A stretch of 64,000 bases of DNA, from contig CAVZQZ010000009.1 of NCBI GenBank assembly GCA_963777565.1, forward strand, positions 496,001 through 560,000, given 5' to 3'. Every line of letters begins with the position of its first letter. Positions within the stretch are counted from its first letter, which is position 1. The notes beneath the pieces were generated by a model that saw nothing but the letters and a program-made list of their open reading frames with translations, ran no database searches and was not told where the DNA came from. This document shows, piece after piece, positions 1 through 7,157 of this stretch. The stretch is from CALMEC01 sp963777565. GTDB lineage: Bacteria > Actinomycetota > Thermoleophilia > Miltoncostaeales > Miltoncostaeaceae. A program made the position numbers and the translations under genes.

Positions 1-719
1 AACCCGATGATGACGTCCTCCGCCCGATCCGGGGCATTCTGGGGAGGCGTGACGAGCTGGAACACATCGTCGGGAACGACGTTCGCCGGGTCCTCGATGA
101 CCCCGCCCTCGCTGGAGCGGCCCCAGAGGTTGTCGTCGAGGGAATACGGCCGTTCCACGGTGGAGGAGATCGAGATGCCGTGCTCGTTCGCGTAGGCGAT
201 CTCCTCGTCGCGGCCCATCTGCCATTCGCGAACCGGTGCGATGACCTTGAGCTCCGGCGCCAGCGTCGCGACGGTCGCCTCGATGCGAACCTGGTCGTTG
301 CCCTTGCCCGTGCAGCCATGCGCGATGGTGTCGGCGCCGTGGGCCCGCGCGGCCTCCACGGCGAGCTTCGCCAGCAGCGGCCGACCGAGGGCGGTGAACA
401 GCGGATAGGTGCCCTGGTATCGGGCGTTCGCGCGGATCGCCGGCGCGACGTAGTCGCGGACGAACTCCTCCTTCGCGTCGACGACGACGCTCGCCACCGC
501 GCCCAGGTCGAGCGCCTTCTGGCGAATCGCGTCGAAGTCGTCGGTGGGCTGCCCGAGGTCGATGCACAACGCCACGACCTCGGCGTCGTACTCGTCCTGG
601 ATCCACTTCAGCATGACCGAGGTGTCGAGGCCGCCGGAGTAGAGCAGGACGACCCGATGCACCTCGTGCGGCCGCGCCAGGTATCGGGCGGTCGGTGCGT
701 CTGGACGGGTCTCGGACAC
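1..719 (-). CDS. argG: Argininosuccinate synthase, 3' end outside window
   Basis: Joins citrulline and aspartate with ATP to make argininosuccinate, the penultimate arginine step, in the cytosol. About 239 codons are visible and the frame runs off the left edge. The ATP-pyrophosphatase signature YSGGLDTS is at residues 27-34, and HGCTGKGNDQVR, typical of the family, follows near residue 135. I start at GTG 719 because GAGAGG lies seven bases upstream. The short N-terminal leader before the first beta strand is slightly longer than usual. It diverges from the ATPase gene at 906, and a 12-bp palindrome lies between them. Confidence 0.95.
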   Translation of the reverse strand, partial: MSETRPDAPTARYLARPHEVHRVVLLYSGGLDTSVMLKWIQDEYDAEVVALCIDLGQPTDDFDAIRQKALDLGAVASVVVDAKEEFVRDYVAPAIRANARYQGTYPLFTALGRPLLAKLAVEAARAHGADTIAHGCTGKGNDQVRIEATVATLAPELKVIAPVREWQMGRDEEIAYANEHGISISSTVERPYSLDDNLWGRSSEGGVIEDPANVVPDDVFQLVTPPQNAPDRAEDVIIG

Positions 720-835
720 GGGCAGGCCTCTCGTCGGTTGGTCGAGCCACGGGAGTTTGTCCGCCGTCGCCCAGCCCCGCAAGTGCGGGCGACCTCGGCT
801 CCGTGGGCGCGCCGACCCCGACGTCAAGCAGGCAA

Positions 836-847
836 TGACACGTGTCA
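836..847. promoter_or_regulatory. 12-bp perfect palindrome, candidate operator
   Basis: TGACACGTGTCA is a perfect palindrome in the 186-bp gap between divergent argG and the anti-sigma-type ATPase. It is followed by a short A run. It could bind a regulator of either gene; no known box (ArgR included) is matched convincingly, so the role is inferred from position and symmetry only. Confidence 0.35.
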
Positions 848-905
848 GGCGAAAAAAACTGTACCGAAGCGCGAATTGTGTCGATAGATGATCTATGGAG
901 TCCGG

Positions 906-1340
906 ATGCACGTGCATGAGCCACCGATGAGCCACGACGTCGCGAGCCCCTCGATGGTGCTCATCCCTGCCGATCTCGCGTCGATCGCGGTCGTTCGGGC
1001 GGCGCTGCTGGCGACGCTCAAGGAGCGGGGCTGGGACCCCGATTCCGCCCAGGGCGTCGTGCTGGCCACGAGCGAGGCGGTCGCCAACGCCGTGGAGCAC
1101 GGCTCACATGCGGGCGAACTCGTGGAGGTCGTACACCAGGTCGGCGTGGCCGAGGCCACCGTGCGCGTTCTCGACTCGGGCGGCACAAACGCCTGGGATC
1201 ACACGCTGCCGAGCGACACGCCACCGACGAACGCCGACCGCGGACGCGGCCTGGCGATCATCCGGGCGCTCGCCCACCGCATGGAGATCCGCCCCGCCGG
1301 ACGCGGGACCGAGCTCCGGCTCGACTTCGTCCGTCCGTAG
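906..1340 (+). CDS. Anti-sigma factor-type histidine-kinase-like ATPase (RsbW/SpoIIAB family)
   Basis: About 144 residues, the length of stand-alone GHKL ATPases that act as anti-sigma factors or switch kinases in partner-switching pathways. The N box is visible as EAVANAVEHG near residue 60, a divergent G1 box as DSGGTNAW, and the G2 region as RGRGLAIIRALAHRMEI. I choose ATG 906 because GGAG sits five bases before it; in-frame ATGs at 888 and 927 are alternatives. No sigma factor or anti-anti-sigma gene is adjacent, so its partner is unknown. It is an isolated plus-strand gene inside the arginine region. Confidence 0.75.
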   Translation: MHVHEPPMSHDVASPSMVLIPADLASIAVVRAALLATLKERGWDPDSAQGVVLATSEAVANAVEHGSHAGELVEVVHQVGVAEATVRVLDSGGTNAWDHTLPSDTPPTNADRGRGLAIIRALAHRMEIRPAGRGTELRLDFVRP

Positions 1341-1355
1341 TCCCCCTCGGCGACG

Positions 1356-2534
1356 CTACGCCCGCGCGAGCGCGGCACGCAGCGCAGCCAGCAGCCGGTC
1401 GACGTCATGCTGCTCGATGACCAGCGGCGGCAGGAACCGCAGCGTCCGGTCGGACGTGTTGTTCGCCAGGAACCCCGCGGAGAGGAGATCGGCCACCACG
1501 TCGGCGGCGCGGGCGGTCGGGAGGTCGAGCCCGCACATGAGGCCCCGGCCGCGCGCCTGCGACGCGAGCCCGTCGGCGACAAGATCGCGGAGCCCGGCGA
1601 GCAGGCGGGCCCCGACTCGGCGGACATGGTCCTGCAACTCGCCGTCGTCGAGGACATGGCACGCGGCGAGCGCGGCGGCGCACGCGAGCGGCCCGCCGGC
1701 GAACGTGGACCCGTGGTCACCCGGCCGGAACACGTCGGAATACGCAGGTCCCGCGACGATCGCCCCGATCGGCACGCCCCCGCCGAGGCTCTTCGCGAGG
1801 CACATGACGTCGGGCACGATGTCGAGCTCCTGGTACGAGAACAGCGGCCCGGTCCGGCTCAGCCCGGTCTGGATCTCGTCGACGACGAGGAGGGCGCCGT
1901 GGCGGGTGGCGAGCTCGCGAGCGAGCCGGATGAACCCCGGCTGGAGTGGATGCACACCCACCTCGCCCTGGATGGTCTCCAGGAAGATCGCGCACGTTCG
2001 GGACGAGACGGCCGCCGCGAGCCCCTCGTCGTCGTCGCGCTCGACGTGGCGCACGCCCGGCACCAAGGGAGCGAACGGCTCCTGCTTGGGCGGCTGCCCC
2101 GTGAGCGACAGCGCCCCCATGGTGCGCCCGTGGAAGCCGTCGACGATGGCGACGACCTCGGGCCGGCCTGCGCCGCCGTGGCGGCGGGCGAGCTTCAGCG
2201 CAGCCTCGTTCGCCTCCGCGCCCGAGTTGCAGAAGAAGACCTTGCCGCCGAGGGAGCGATCGCGGATCCATTCGGCGAGCGCGATCTGCGGCTCGGTGTA
2301 GTAGAGGTTGGAGCAGTTCACGAGCTCCGCTGCCTGGCGCGCGATCGCCTCCGTGACCGCCGGATGGGCGTGCCCGACGTTTATCATCGAGATGCCCGCC
2401 ATGCAGTCGAGGTATTCGCGCCCGTGGGCGTCGTACAGGTACTGGCCGCGGCCGCGCACGAACGCGACCGGCTGGCGCCGGTAGGTCGGCATGAGCGCGG
2501 CGTCGGCCCGCGCGACGAGGTCCTCGGAGATCAC
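1356..2534 (-). CDS. argD: Acetylornithine aminotransferase
   Basis: PLP enzyme converting N-acetylglutamate semialdehyde to N-acetylornithine; 392 residues, a normal length for class III aminotransferases. Visible landmarks are CNSGAEANEAALKLAR (about 102-117), GFHGRTMGALSLTG (133-146), VVDEIQTGLSRTG (217-229) and the PLP lysine in CLAKSLGGG at Lys248. The start overlaps the argB stop by 4 nt, so the two are translationally coupled. Class III relatives also act on succinylornithine or GABA, but the argB context fits ArgD. Confidence 0.93.
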   Translation of the reverse strand: MISEDLVARADAALMPTYRRQPVAFVRGRGQYLYDAHGREYLDCMAGISMINVGHAHPAVTEAIARQAAELVNCSNLYYTEPQIALAEWIRDRSLGGKVFFCNSGAEANEAALKLARRHGGAGRPEVVAIVDGFHGRTMGALSLTGQPPKQEPFAPLVPGVRHVERDDDEGLAAAVSSRTCAIFLETIQGEVGVHPLQPGFIRLARELATRHGALLVVDEIQTGLSRTGPLFSYQELDIVPDVMCLAKSLGGGVPIGAIVAGPAYSDVFRPGDHGSTFAGGPLACAAALAACHVLDDGELQDHVRRVGARLLAGLRDLVADGLASQARGRGLMCGLDLPTARAADVVADLLSAGFLANNTSDRTLRFLPPLVIEQHDVDRLLAALRAALARA

Positions 2535-3415
2535 GCGGTGATCTTGGTTCCGACGCCCGCTTCGGTGAAGAGCTCCATCAGCAGGGCGTGCGGCACGCGC
2601 CCGTCGATGATCTGCGCGGCCTCCACCCCGCCTCGCAGCGCGGCGGCCACGGCCACGAGCTTCGGCAGCATCCCGGAGCTGACGCCTCCGCTGCTGATGA
2701 GCCCGTTGAGCTCGGGGAGCGTGTACTCGCTGATGAGGCTCGCGGGGTCGGACGCGTCGGCCAGGAGTCCCTCGACGTCGGTCAGGAACAGCACGCGACG
2801 GGCGTGCAGTGCCGCGGCGAGCGCGCCGGCGACGGTGTCGGCGTTGATGTTGTAGCTCTGCCCCTCGCGGTCCACGCCGACGGAGGCGACCACCGGGACG
2901 AAGTCGGCGAGCCGCTCCAGCACGTGGGTGTCGAACGCCTCGACGTCGCCGACGAAGCCGAGGTCGGCGTCGGGGTGCTCGGCCTTCTTCGCGGTGATGA
3001 GCCCGGCGTCGTCACCAGAGAGTCCCACCGCCTCGACACCCGCCACGCGTAGCTGCGCGACGATCTCCTTGTTGATCTTGCCGACCAGTACCATCTTCAC
3101 GAGCTCCATGGTGTCCGCGTCGGTGACCCGCAGACCGTGGACGAACTTGACCTCGAGCCCGAGGCGGTCGGAGTAGCGGGTGATGTCGCGCCCGCCCCCG
3201 TGGACGACGACCGGGTTCATGCCGACCAGCTTGAGCAACGCGACGTCCCGGGCGAACGACGCCTTGAGCTCGGGCGTGGTCATCGCGGCGCCGCCGTACT
3301 TGATGACGATGGTCGCGCCGGCGAACTCCCGGATGTACGGCAGCGCCTCGAGCAGCACGTCGACGCGCGGCTCAAGGCCCTCCCGGACGGGGACGGTGCG
3401 TTCGGTGCTGCTCAG
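2531..3415 (-). CDS. argB: Acetylglutamate kinase, probable CTG start
   Basis: Phosphorylates N-acetylglutamate, the usual control point of bacterial arginine synthesis. The kinase core shows VIKYGGAAM, VVHGGGRDITRYSDRLG and LSGDDAGLI. The first in-frame ATG/GTG/TTG is GTG 3358, which gives 275 residues and begins right at the conserved LLEALPYI segment. Upstream the frame stays open and reads SSTERTVPVREGLEPRVDV, like the normal N terminus, back to CTG 3415, which is preceded by GAGGAG at six bases. With CTG the protein is about 294 residues, the usual length. The start choice is inferred. Confidence 0.88.
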   Translation of the reverse strand: MSSTERTVPVREGLEPRVDVLLEALPYIREFAGATIVIKYGGAAMTTPELKASFARDVALLKLVGMNPVVVHGGGRDITRYSDRLGLEVKFVHGLRVTDADTMELVKMVLVGKINKEIVAQLRVAGVEAVGLSGDDAGLITAKKAEHPDADLGFVGDVEAFDTHVLERLADFVPVVASVGVDREGQSYNINADTVAGALAAALHARRVLFLTDVEGLLADASDPASLISEYTLPELNGLISSGGVSSGMLPKLVAVAAALRGGVEAAQIIDGRVPHALLMELFTEAGVGTKITA

Positions 3416-3498
3416 CGTCGGCTCCTCGAAGTCGCGATCAGGCGCTCAAACCTACCAGGGGCCGATCCGCCCACGGCCCGCCGTTCCCTTCGGCCGGG

Positions 3499-3813
3499 TC
3501 ACGCGGCCAGCCGGATCTCCGCCCCGGGCCCGGGCGAGCGGGCGAGGCTGCGGTCGGCCGTGAGGAGCGGTGCCGCGAGCGCCTCGGCAAGCGCGACGTA
3601 GGCCGCCTCGTACGGCGAATGGGTCGATCGAAGCGCAAATGCCCGCGCCGCGAGCGGCGTGACGGTGTGTCTCACGAGTGGCGCCGTGAGCAGATCGTCG
3701 CGACCTGCGCCGCGGGGTGGTCGGTGAGATCGCCGGCGCGCAGCTTACGACGGACCACCGAGATCACGAGTGACGCAATGTCGAGGGTGTGGACCTCGCC
3801 GGCGGCCGCCATG
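3499..3813 (-). pseudogene. VapC-type PIN toxin remnant
   Basis: Pieces of a PIN-domain ribonuclease follow the antitoxin. A first frame from ATG 3813 reads EVHTLDIASLVISVVRRK and LRAGDLTDHPAAQ; after a one-base shift near 3690 a second frame reads RDDLLTAPLVRHTVTPLAAR then SPYEAAYVALAEALAAPLL and TADRSLA to a stop at 3499. The first 40-50 residues of a normal VapC, with the leading catalytic Asp, are absent, and the usual Glu in the central helix is not seen. The gene therefore looks dead: 5' deleted and frameshifted. The C-terminal Asp-containing motif TADRSLA survives. Confidence 0.7.
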
Positions 3814-3984
3814 TCAGACGCGATCGACGGACCGCTCCAGCATCTCGTCGAGCGTCGGCCGGGATGCGATGCGGTCGAGCTCACCCCGCAGGTATTCCGA
3901 CAGGCTCTTGCCCTCATACTCCGCGAGCTGCTTCAACCTCATGGTCGTCTCGTCGGACACCTCGCGGATCTGGATCGCGCTCAT
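3814..3984 (-). CDS. VapB/FitA-type ribbon-helix-helix antitoxin
   Basis: A 56-residue protein beginning MSAIQIREVSDETTMRLKQL, a typical ribbon-helix-helix arm, followed by a C-terminal toxin-binding tail (SLSEYLRGELDRIASRPTL). Such antitoxins bind DNA as dimers and neutralise a PIN RNase. I start at ATG 3984 rather than an earlier in-frame codon because homology begins here and the palindromic operator lies just upstream. It ends immediately before the VapC remnant (stop at 3814-3816, toxin ATG at 3811-3813). The antitoxin appears intact while its toxin is broken. Confidence 0.75.
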   Translation of the reverse strand: MSAIQIREVSDETTMRLKQLAEYEGKSLSEYLRGELDRIASRPTLDEMLERSVDRV

Positions 3985-4002
3985 GGGAGCATGGTGCCAG
4001 GT

Positions 4003-4027
4003 GATTGCATGCAAACTGCATGCAATC
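4003..4027. promoter_or_regulatory. 25-bp perfect inverted repeat, likely antitoxin operator
   Basis: GATTGCATGCA, spacer AAC, then TGCATGCAATC: 11-bp arms with no mismatch. It lies 18 bp upstream of the antitoxin start. VapB-like ribbon-helix-helix proteins bind such repeats to repress their own operon, so autoregulation is the obvious reading. The sequence is AT-rich against a 70% GC background. Confidence 0.65.
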
Positions 4028-4063
4028 CGTCGGGCAATGGAACGTTTGGCCCCAATTGTGGCC

Positions 4064-4492
4064 TCAGGCGCCGAAACGGCCACGGGCCTCGTGCGGGATC
4101 AGCGGCTTCTCGGCGCGCACCTTCAGCTGCTGGACCGCCCAGGTGTTGCCGTCGGGGTCGGAGAACCCGAAGATCGTGCCGCCGTCGCGCTCATCGAAGA
4201 CGACGATCTCGCTGCAGTCCACGCCCCGGTCGATGAGCTCCTGCCGGGCCGCCGCCGCGTCCGCGACGACGAGCTGCAGACCGCGCATCGATCCGGGCGC
4301 CATCTCGCGCTGCGACGGCAGGTCGCCGATCACGATCGAGCACCCGGAGCCCCGCGGGGTGAGCTGGACGACGTGCATATGCTCGTTCGTGGTGTCGTGA
4401 TCGAGATCGAATCCGACCTGGTCGCGGTAGAACGCGACGGAGCGGTCGATGTCGCTGACGGGGAGCAGGACGACTTCGAGGGTCCAGTCCAC
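4064..4492 (-). CDS. VOC (glyoxalase/bleomycin resistance) superfamily protein
   Basis: A 142-residue single-unit vicinal-oxygen-chelate protein. It opens with LEVVLLPVSDIDRSVAFYRD, has the mid-protein strand VQLTPRGSGCSIVIGD and ends with the family signature GFSDPDGNTWAVQQ. The GTG start is supported by GGAGG seven bases upstream. Members coordinate a metal and act as lyases, dioxygenases or drug-binding proteins; nothing here identifies a substrate. It lies between the antitoxin and the globin, in the interrupted arginine cluster. Confidence 0.85.
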   Translation of the reverse strand: MDWTLEVVLLPVSDIDRSVAFYRDQVGFDLDHDTTNEHMHVVQLTPRGSGCSIVIGDLPSQREMAPGSMRGLQLVVADAAAARQELIDRGVDCSEIVVFDERDGGTIFGFSDPDGNTWAVQQLKVRAEKPLIPHEARGRFGA

Positions 4493-4562
4493 GGAAGTTC
4501 CTCCGATCGGTGAGCTGGACCTCGGAGAATATGCGCGGTCGGTCCGGCGACCGGCGCGGCGG

Positions 4563-4958
4563 TCAGCGGTTGCGCATCGCCTCAGCCGCCATCAGGAAGT
4601 ACTCGCGCAGCGCCTCGGCGATCGGCGCGGGTGGATCGAGTTCGTCGATCGCGCCTCCCATCGCGGCGAGCCAGCGGTCGCGCTCGTCCTCGCCGATCGC
4701 AAACGGCGCGTGGCGCATCCGCAGACGCGGGTGGCCGCGGAGCTCCGAGTACGTGTTCGGCCCGCCCCAGTACTGGGCCAGGAACAGCCGCAGCCGGATC
4801 CGCGCGGGCCCGAGGTCGTCGGGCTCCGGGTACAACGCGAGCAGGACGGCGTCCTGCTCGACCCGGTCGTAGAACGCGTCGACCAGCCGCTCGAAGAACG
4901 GCATGCCCCCGGCGGCGGCGTACAGCGTGTCGGGATCCGTGACGTCGGCGTCGGCCAC
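4563..4958 (-). CDS. glbO: Group II truncated haemoglobin (GlbO type)
   Basis: A 131-residue 2/2 globin. The segment YWGGPNTYSELRGHPRLRMR (about 63-82), followed by HAPFAIGEDERDRWLAAM, is the hallmark of group II proteins and contains the distal-side aromatic residues, the proximal His and the Trp of helix G. FFERLVDAFYDRV (21-33) carries the B10 tyrosine. Homologues bind O2 and NO and are used in redox protection. The GTG start (4956-4958) is one base past the argJ stop, so it is probably read from the arginine transcript, an unusual partner for argJ. Confidence 0.9.
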   Translation of the reverse strand: MADADVTDPDTLYAAAGGMPFFERLVDAFYDRVEQDAVLLALYPEPDDLGPARIRLRLFLAQYWGGPNTYSELRGHPRLRMRHAPFAIGEDERDRWLAAMGGAIDELDPPAPIAEALREYFLMAAEAMRNR

Positions 4959-4959
4959 G

Positions 4960-6165
4960 CTACGTGGTGTAGTCGGCGTTGATGCTGACGTACGCGTGGG
5001 TGAGGTCGCAGAAGAAGATCTCGGCGAGGCCCTCACCGCGACCCAGGCCGATGTGCATCTCGTACTCCTCCAGTGCGAGCACCTCGGCGACGCCCGGGTC
5101 GTCCGGCGCGAGCCCGTCGCACGCGACCGACGGCACCGGCGGCGGCCCCGGGCTGCCGGCGAGCGCCGCGCCAATCGCCTGCGAGAGTCGGCCCCAGTTT
5201 GCGTCGCGACCATAGACGGCGGCCTTGACCAGCGGGGAGTTTGCGATCGCCCTCGCGACGACGTCGGCCTCCGCATCGTCCCGCCCGCCGTGCACCAGCA
5301 GCCGCACGACGTGCTCGGCGCCCTCGCCGTCGCGCACGATCTGCAGCGCCAGCCAGCGGCAGATCGCCCGCAGGGCGCGACCGAACGTCTCGGCCTCCGC
5401 CCCGACGAGCTGCGGGCCCTCGCCGTTCGCCAGCACGAGCAGGGTGTCGGATGGGCTCATCTGGCCGTCGACGCTGATGCGGTTGAACGACTCCGCCGCC
5501 GCATCCTTGACGAGCGGCTGGAGGACTCGGGAGTCGAACGGCGCGTCGGTCGTGACGTAGGCGAGCATCGTCGCCATGCGCGGCGAGATCATGCCGGCGC
5601 CCTTCGCCGCGGCCCCGATCGCATACTCGCCGCTCGGCAGCCGCAGCCGGAACGCGCCGCCCTTCGGCGCCCGATCCGTGGTGCAGATCGCCCGGCCGAA
5701 CGCCTCGCCCCCGTCGTTGGACACGGCCGACGCCGCGGCCGCCACGCCCGCGACCACGCGGCCCATCTCGAAGAGCCGTCCGATCACGCCGGTGGAGCAC
5801 ACCGCGACCTGCCCGGGGTCGAGCTCGAGCTCCTGCGCGGCAGTCGCCCCCATCGCCGCCGCGTCGCGGATGCCCTGGGCGCCGGTCTCGGCATTCGCGT
5901 TGCCAGCGTTCACTACCACGGCCTGGATGTGCGCGGGATCGAGGCCGCGCGTGTGGATCACCGAGGCCGACGGCAACGCGTTGGCGGTGTCGACGAGGGC
6001 CGACGTGACACGCCGGGTGCTCGTCAGCACCCCGACGTCGAGCCCACCCGACTCCTTCAACCCGGCGGCGACGCCGCTGGCGACGAACCCGGACGGGGTC
6101 GTGACCCCGCCCGCGGCGAGCCGTTCGAGCTCGGCGGGGAACCCGATCCAATCCTCGCGGATCAC
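4960..6165 (-). CDS. argJ: Glutamate N-acetyltransferase / amino-acid acetyltransferase
   Basis: Bifunctional ornithine acetyltransferase that recycles the acetyl group from acetylornithine to glutamate. At 401 residues it has normal length. The autocleavage site is visible in KGAGMISPRMATML, with Thr199 as the expected new N-terminal nucleophile of the beta chain. VVVNAGNANAETGAQG and CSTGVIGRLFEM are also typical. It lies 11 bp after argC. Having argJ implies the cyclic acetyl pathway, with argA or argE dispensable. Confidence 0.94.
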   Translation of the reverse strand: MIREDWIGFPAELERLAAGGVTTPSGFVASGVAAGLKESGGLDVGVLTSTRRVTSALVDTANALPSASVIHTRGLDPAHIQAVVVNAGNANAETGAQGIRDAAAMGATAAQELELDPGQVAVCSTGVIGRLFEMGRVVAGVAAAASAVSNDGGEAFGRAICTTDRAPKGGAFRLRLPSGEYAIGAAAKGAGMISPRMATMLAYVTTDAPFDSRVLQPLVKDAAAESFNRISVDGQMSPSDTLLVLANGEGPQLVGAEAETFGRALRAICRWLALQIVRDGEGAEHVVRLLVHGGRDDAEADVVARAIANSPLVKAAVYGRDANWGRLSQAIGAALAGSPGPPPVPSVACDGLAPDDPGVAEVLALEEYEMHIGLGRGEGLAEIFFCDLTHAYVSINADYTT

Positions 6166-6176
6166 GCGGATCCCGC

Positions 6177-7157
6177 TCAGCGCAGTCCCTCGTCCTCCGG
6201 CAGCCCCGCCATGAGGTTCAGGTTCTGCAGTGCTTGTCCTGCAGCGCCCTTGCCCAGGTTGTCGATGACCGAGAAGACCGTCACACGGCCGCCCCGGGGG
6301 TCGACGACGGGACAGACCTGCGCATAGTTGGTGTGCTGCACCGCCCGCATCCCGGGCGGCGCCTCGACCACCTCGACGAACGGGTGGCCGGCATAGAAGT
6401 CCGCGTACCGCTGACGCAGGTCGTCGGCGTGCACCCGCCCCTCCACGAGTCGCGCGTAGCAGGTGGCGAGCAGTCCCCGGTCGACGGGCACGAGGTGCGG
6501 GGTGAAGGTGACCGGCAGCCCGAGCTCCTGCTCGATCTCCGGCGTGTGACGGTGGGCGTACACCTTGTATGCGACGACGCTCTCGGTGACCGACGAGAAG
6601 TGCACCGTGTCGGTAGGCGTCCTGCCGGCCCCGCTCACGCCGCTCTTGGCGTCGATGACGACGTCGGCGATCTCGCCGCGCAACGGGAGGAGCCCGAGGA
6701 TCGACGCCTCGGGGTAGCAGCCGGGGTTGGCGACGAGGCGGGCCGCGCCGATCGCGACGCGGTATGCCTCCGGCAGCCCGTACACCGCCTCGGCCACGAG
6801 GTCGGGCCTCGGGTGGTCGAACCCGTACCAGGCGGGGTACAGCGCCGCGTCGCGCAGACGGTGGTCTGCCGAGACGTCGACCACGCGCACGCCGCGGTCG
6901 ACGAGGTCGGCGACGAGCGGCGCCGCCTCGGCATGCGGGTAGGCGACCGCCGCGAAGTCGCCGGCCACGACACCCTCAGGCTGGTACTGCTCGAGCTTCG
7001 CCTCCACCCGGTACTGCGGGGCGACGTCCACAAGGCGACTGCCCGCATCGCCGCGCGCGGTGATCTGGCCGAGCTCGAAGGTCGGGTGCTCGTCGATGAG
7101 CGCCGCGAGCTGCGCGCCGGCGAAGCCGGCCGCGCCGATGACGTGGACGCGGGTCAC
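6177..7157 (-). CDS. argC: N-acetyl-gamma-glutamyl-phosphate reductase
   Basis: NADPH-dependent reductase of the third arginine step. The 326-residue protein opens with a Rossmann fold (VIGAAGFAGAQLAALI) and has the catalytic cysteine in ANPGCYPEA, Cys147. YKVYAHRHTPEIEQELG and CYARLVEG occur in the C-terminal half. The GTG start overlaps the pheT stop by 4 nt, so the arginine genes appear to be co-transcribed with the phenylalanyl-tRNA synthetase genes. Confidence 0.94.
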   Translation of the reverse strand: MTRVHVIGAAGFAGAQLAALIDEHPTFELGQITARGDAGSRLVDVAPQYRVEAKLEQYQPEGVVAGDFAAVAYPHAEAAPLVADLVDRGVRVVDVSADHRLRDAALYPAWYGFDHPRPDLVAEAVYGLPEAYRVAIGAARLVANPGCYPEASILGLLPLRGEIADVVIDAKSGVSGAGRTPTDTVHFSSVTESVVAYKVYAHRHTPEIEQELGLPVTFTPHLVPVDRGLLATCYARLVEGRVHADDLRQRYADFYAGHPFVEVVEAPPGMRAVQHTNYAQVCPVVDPRGGRVTVFSVIDNLGKGAAGQALQNLNLMAGLPEDEGLR

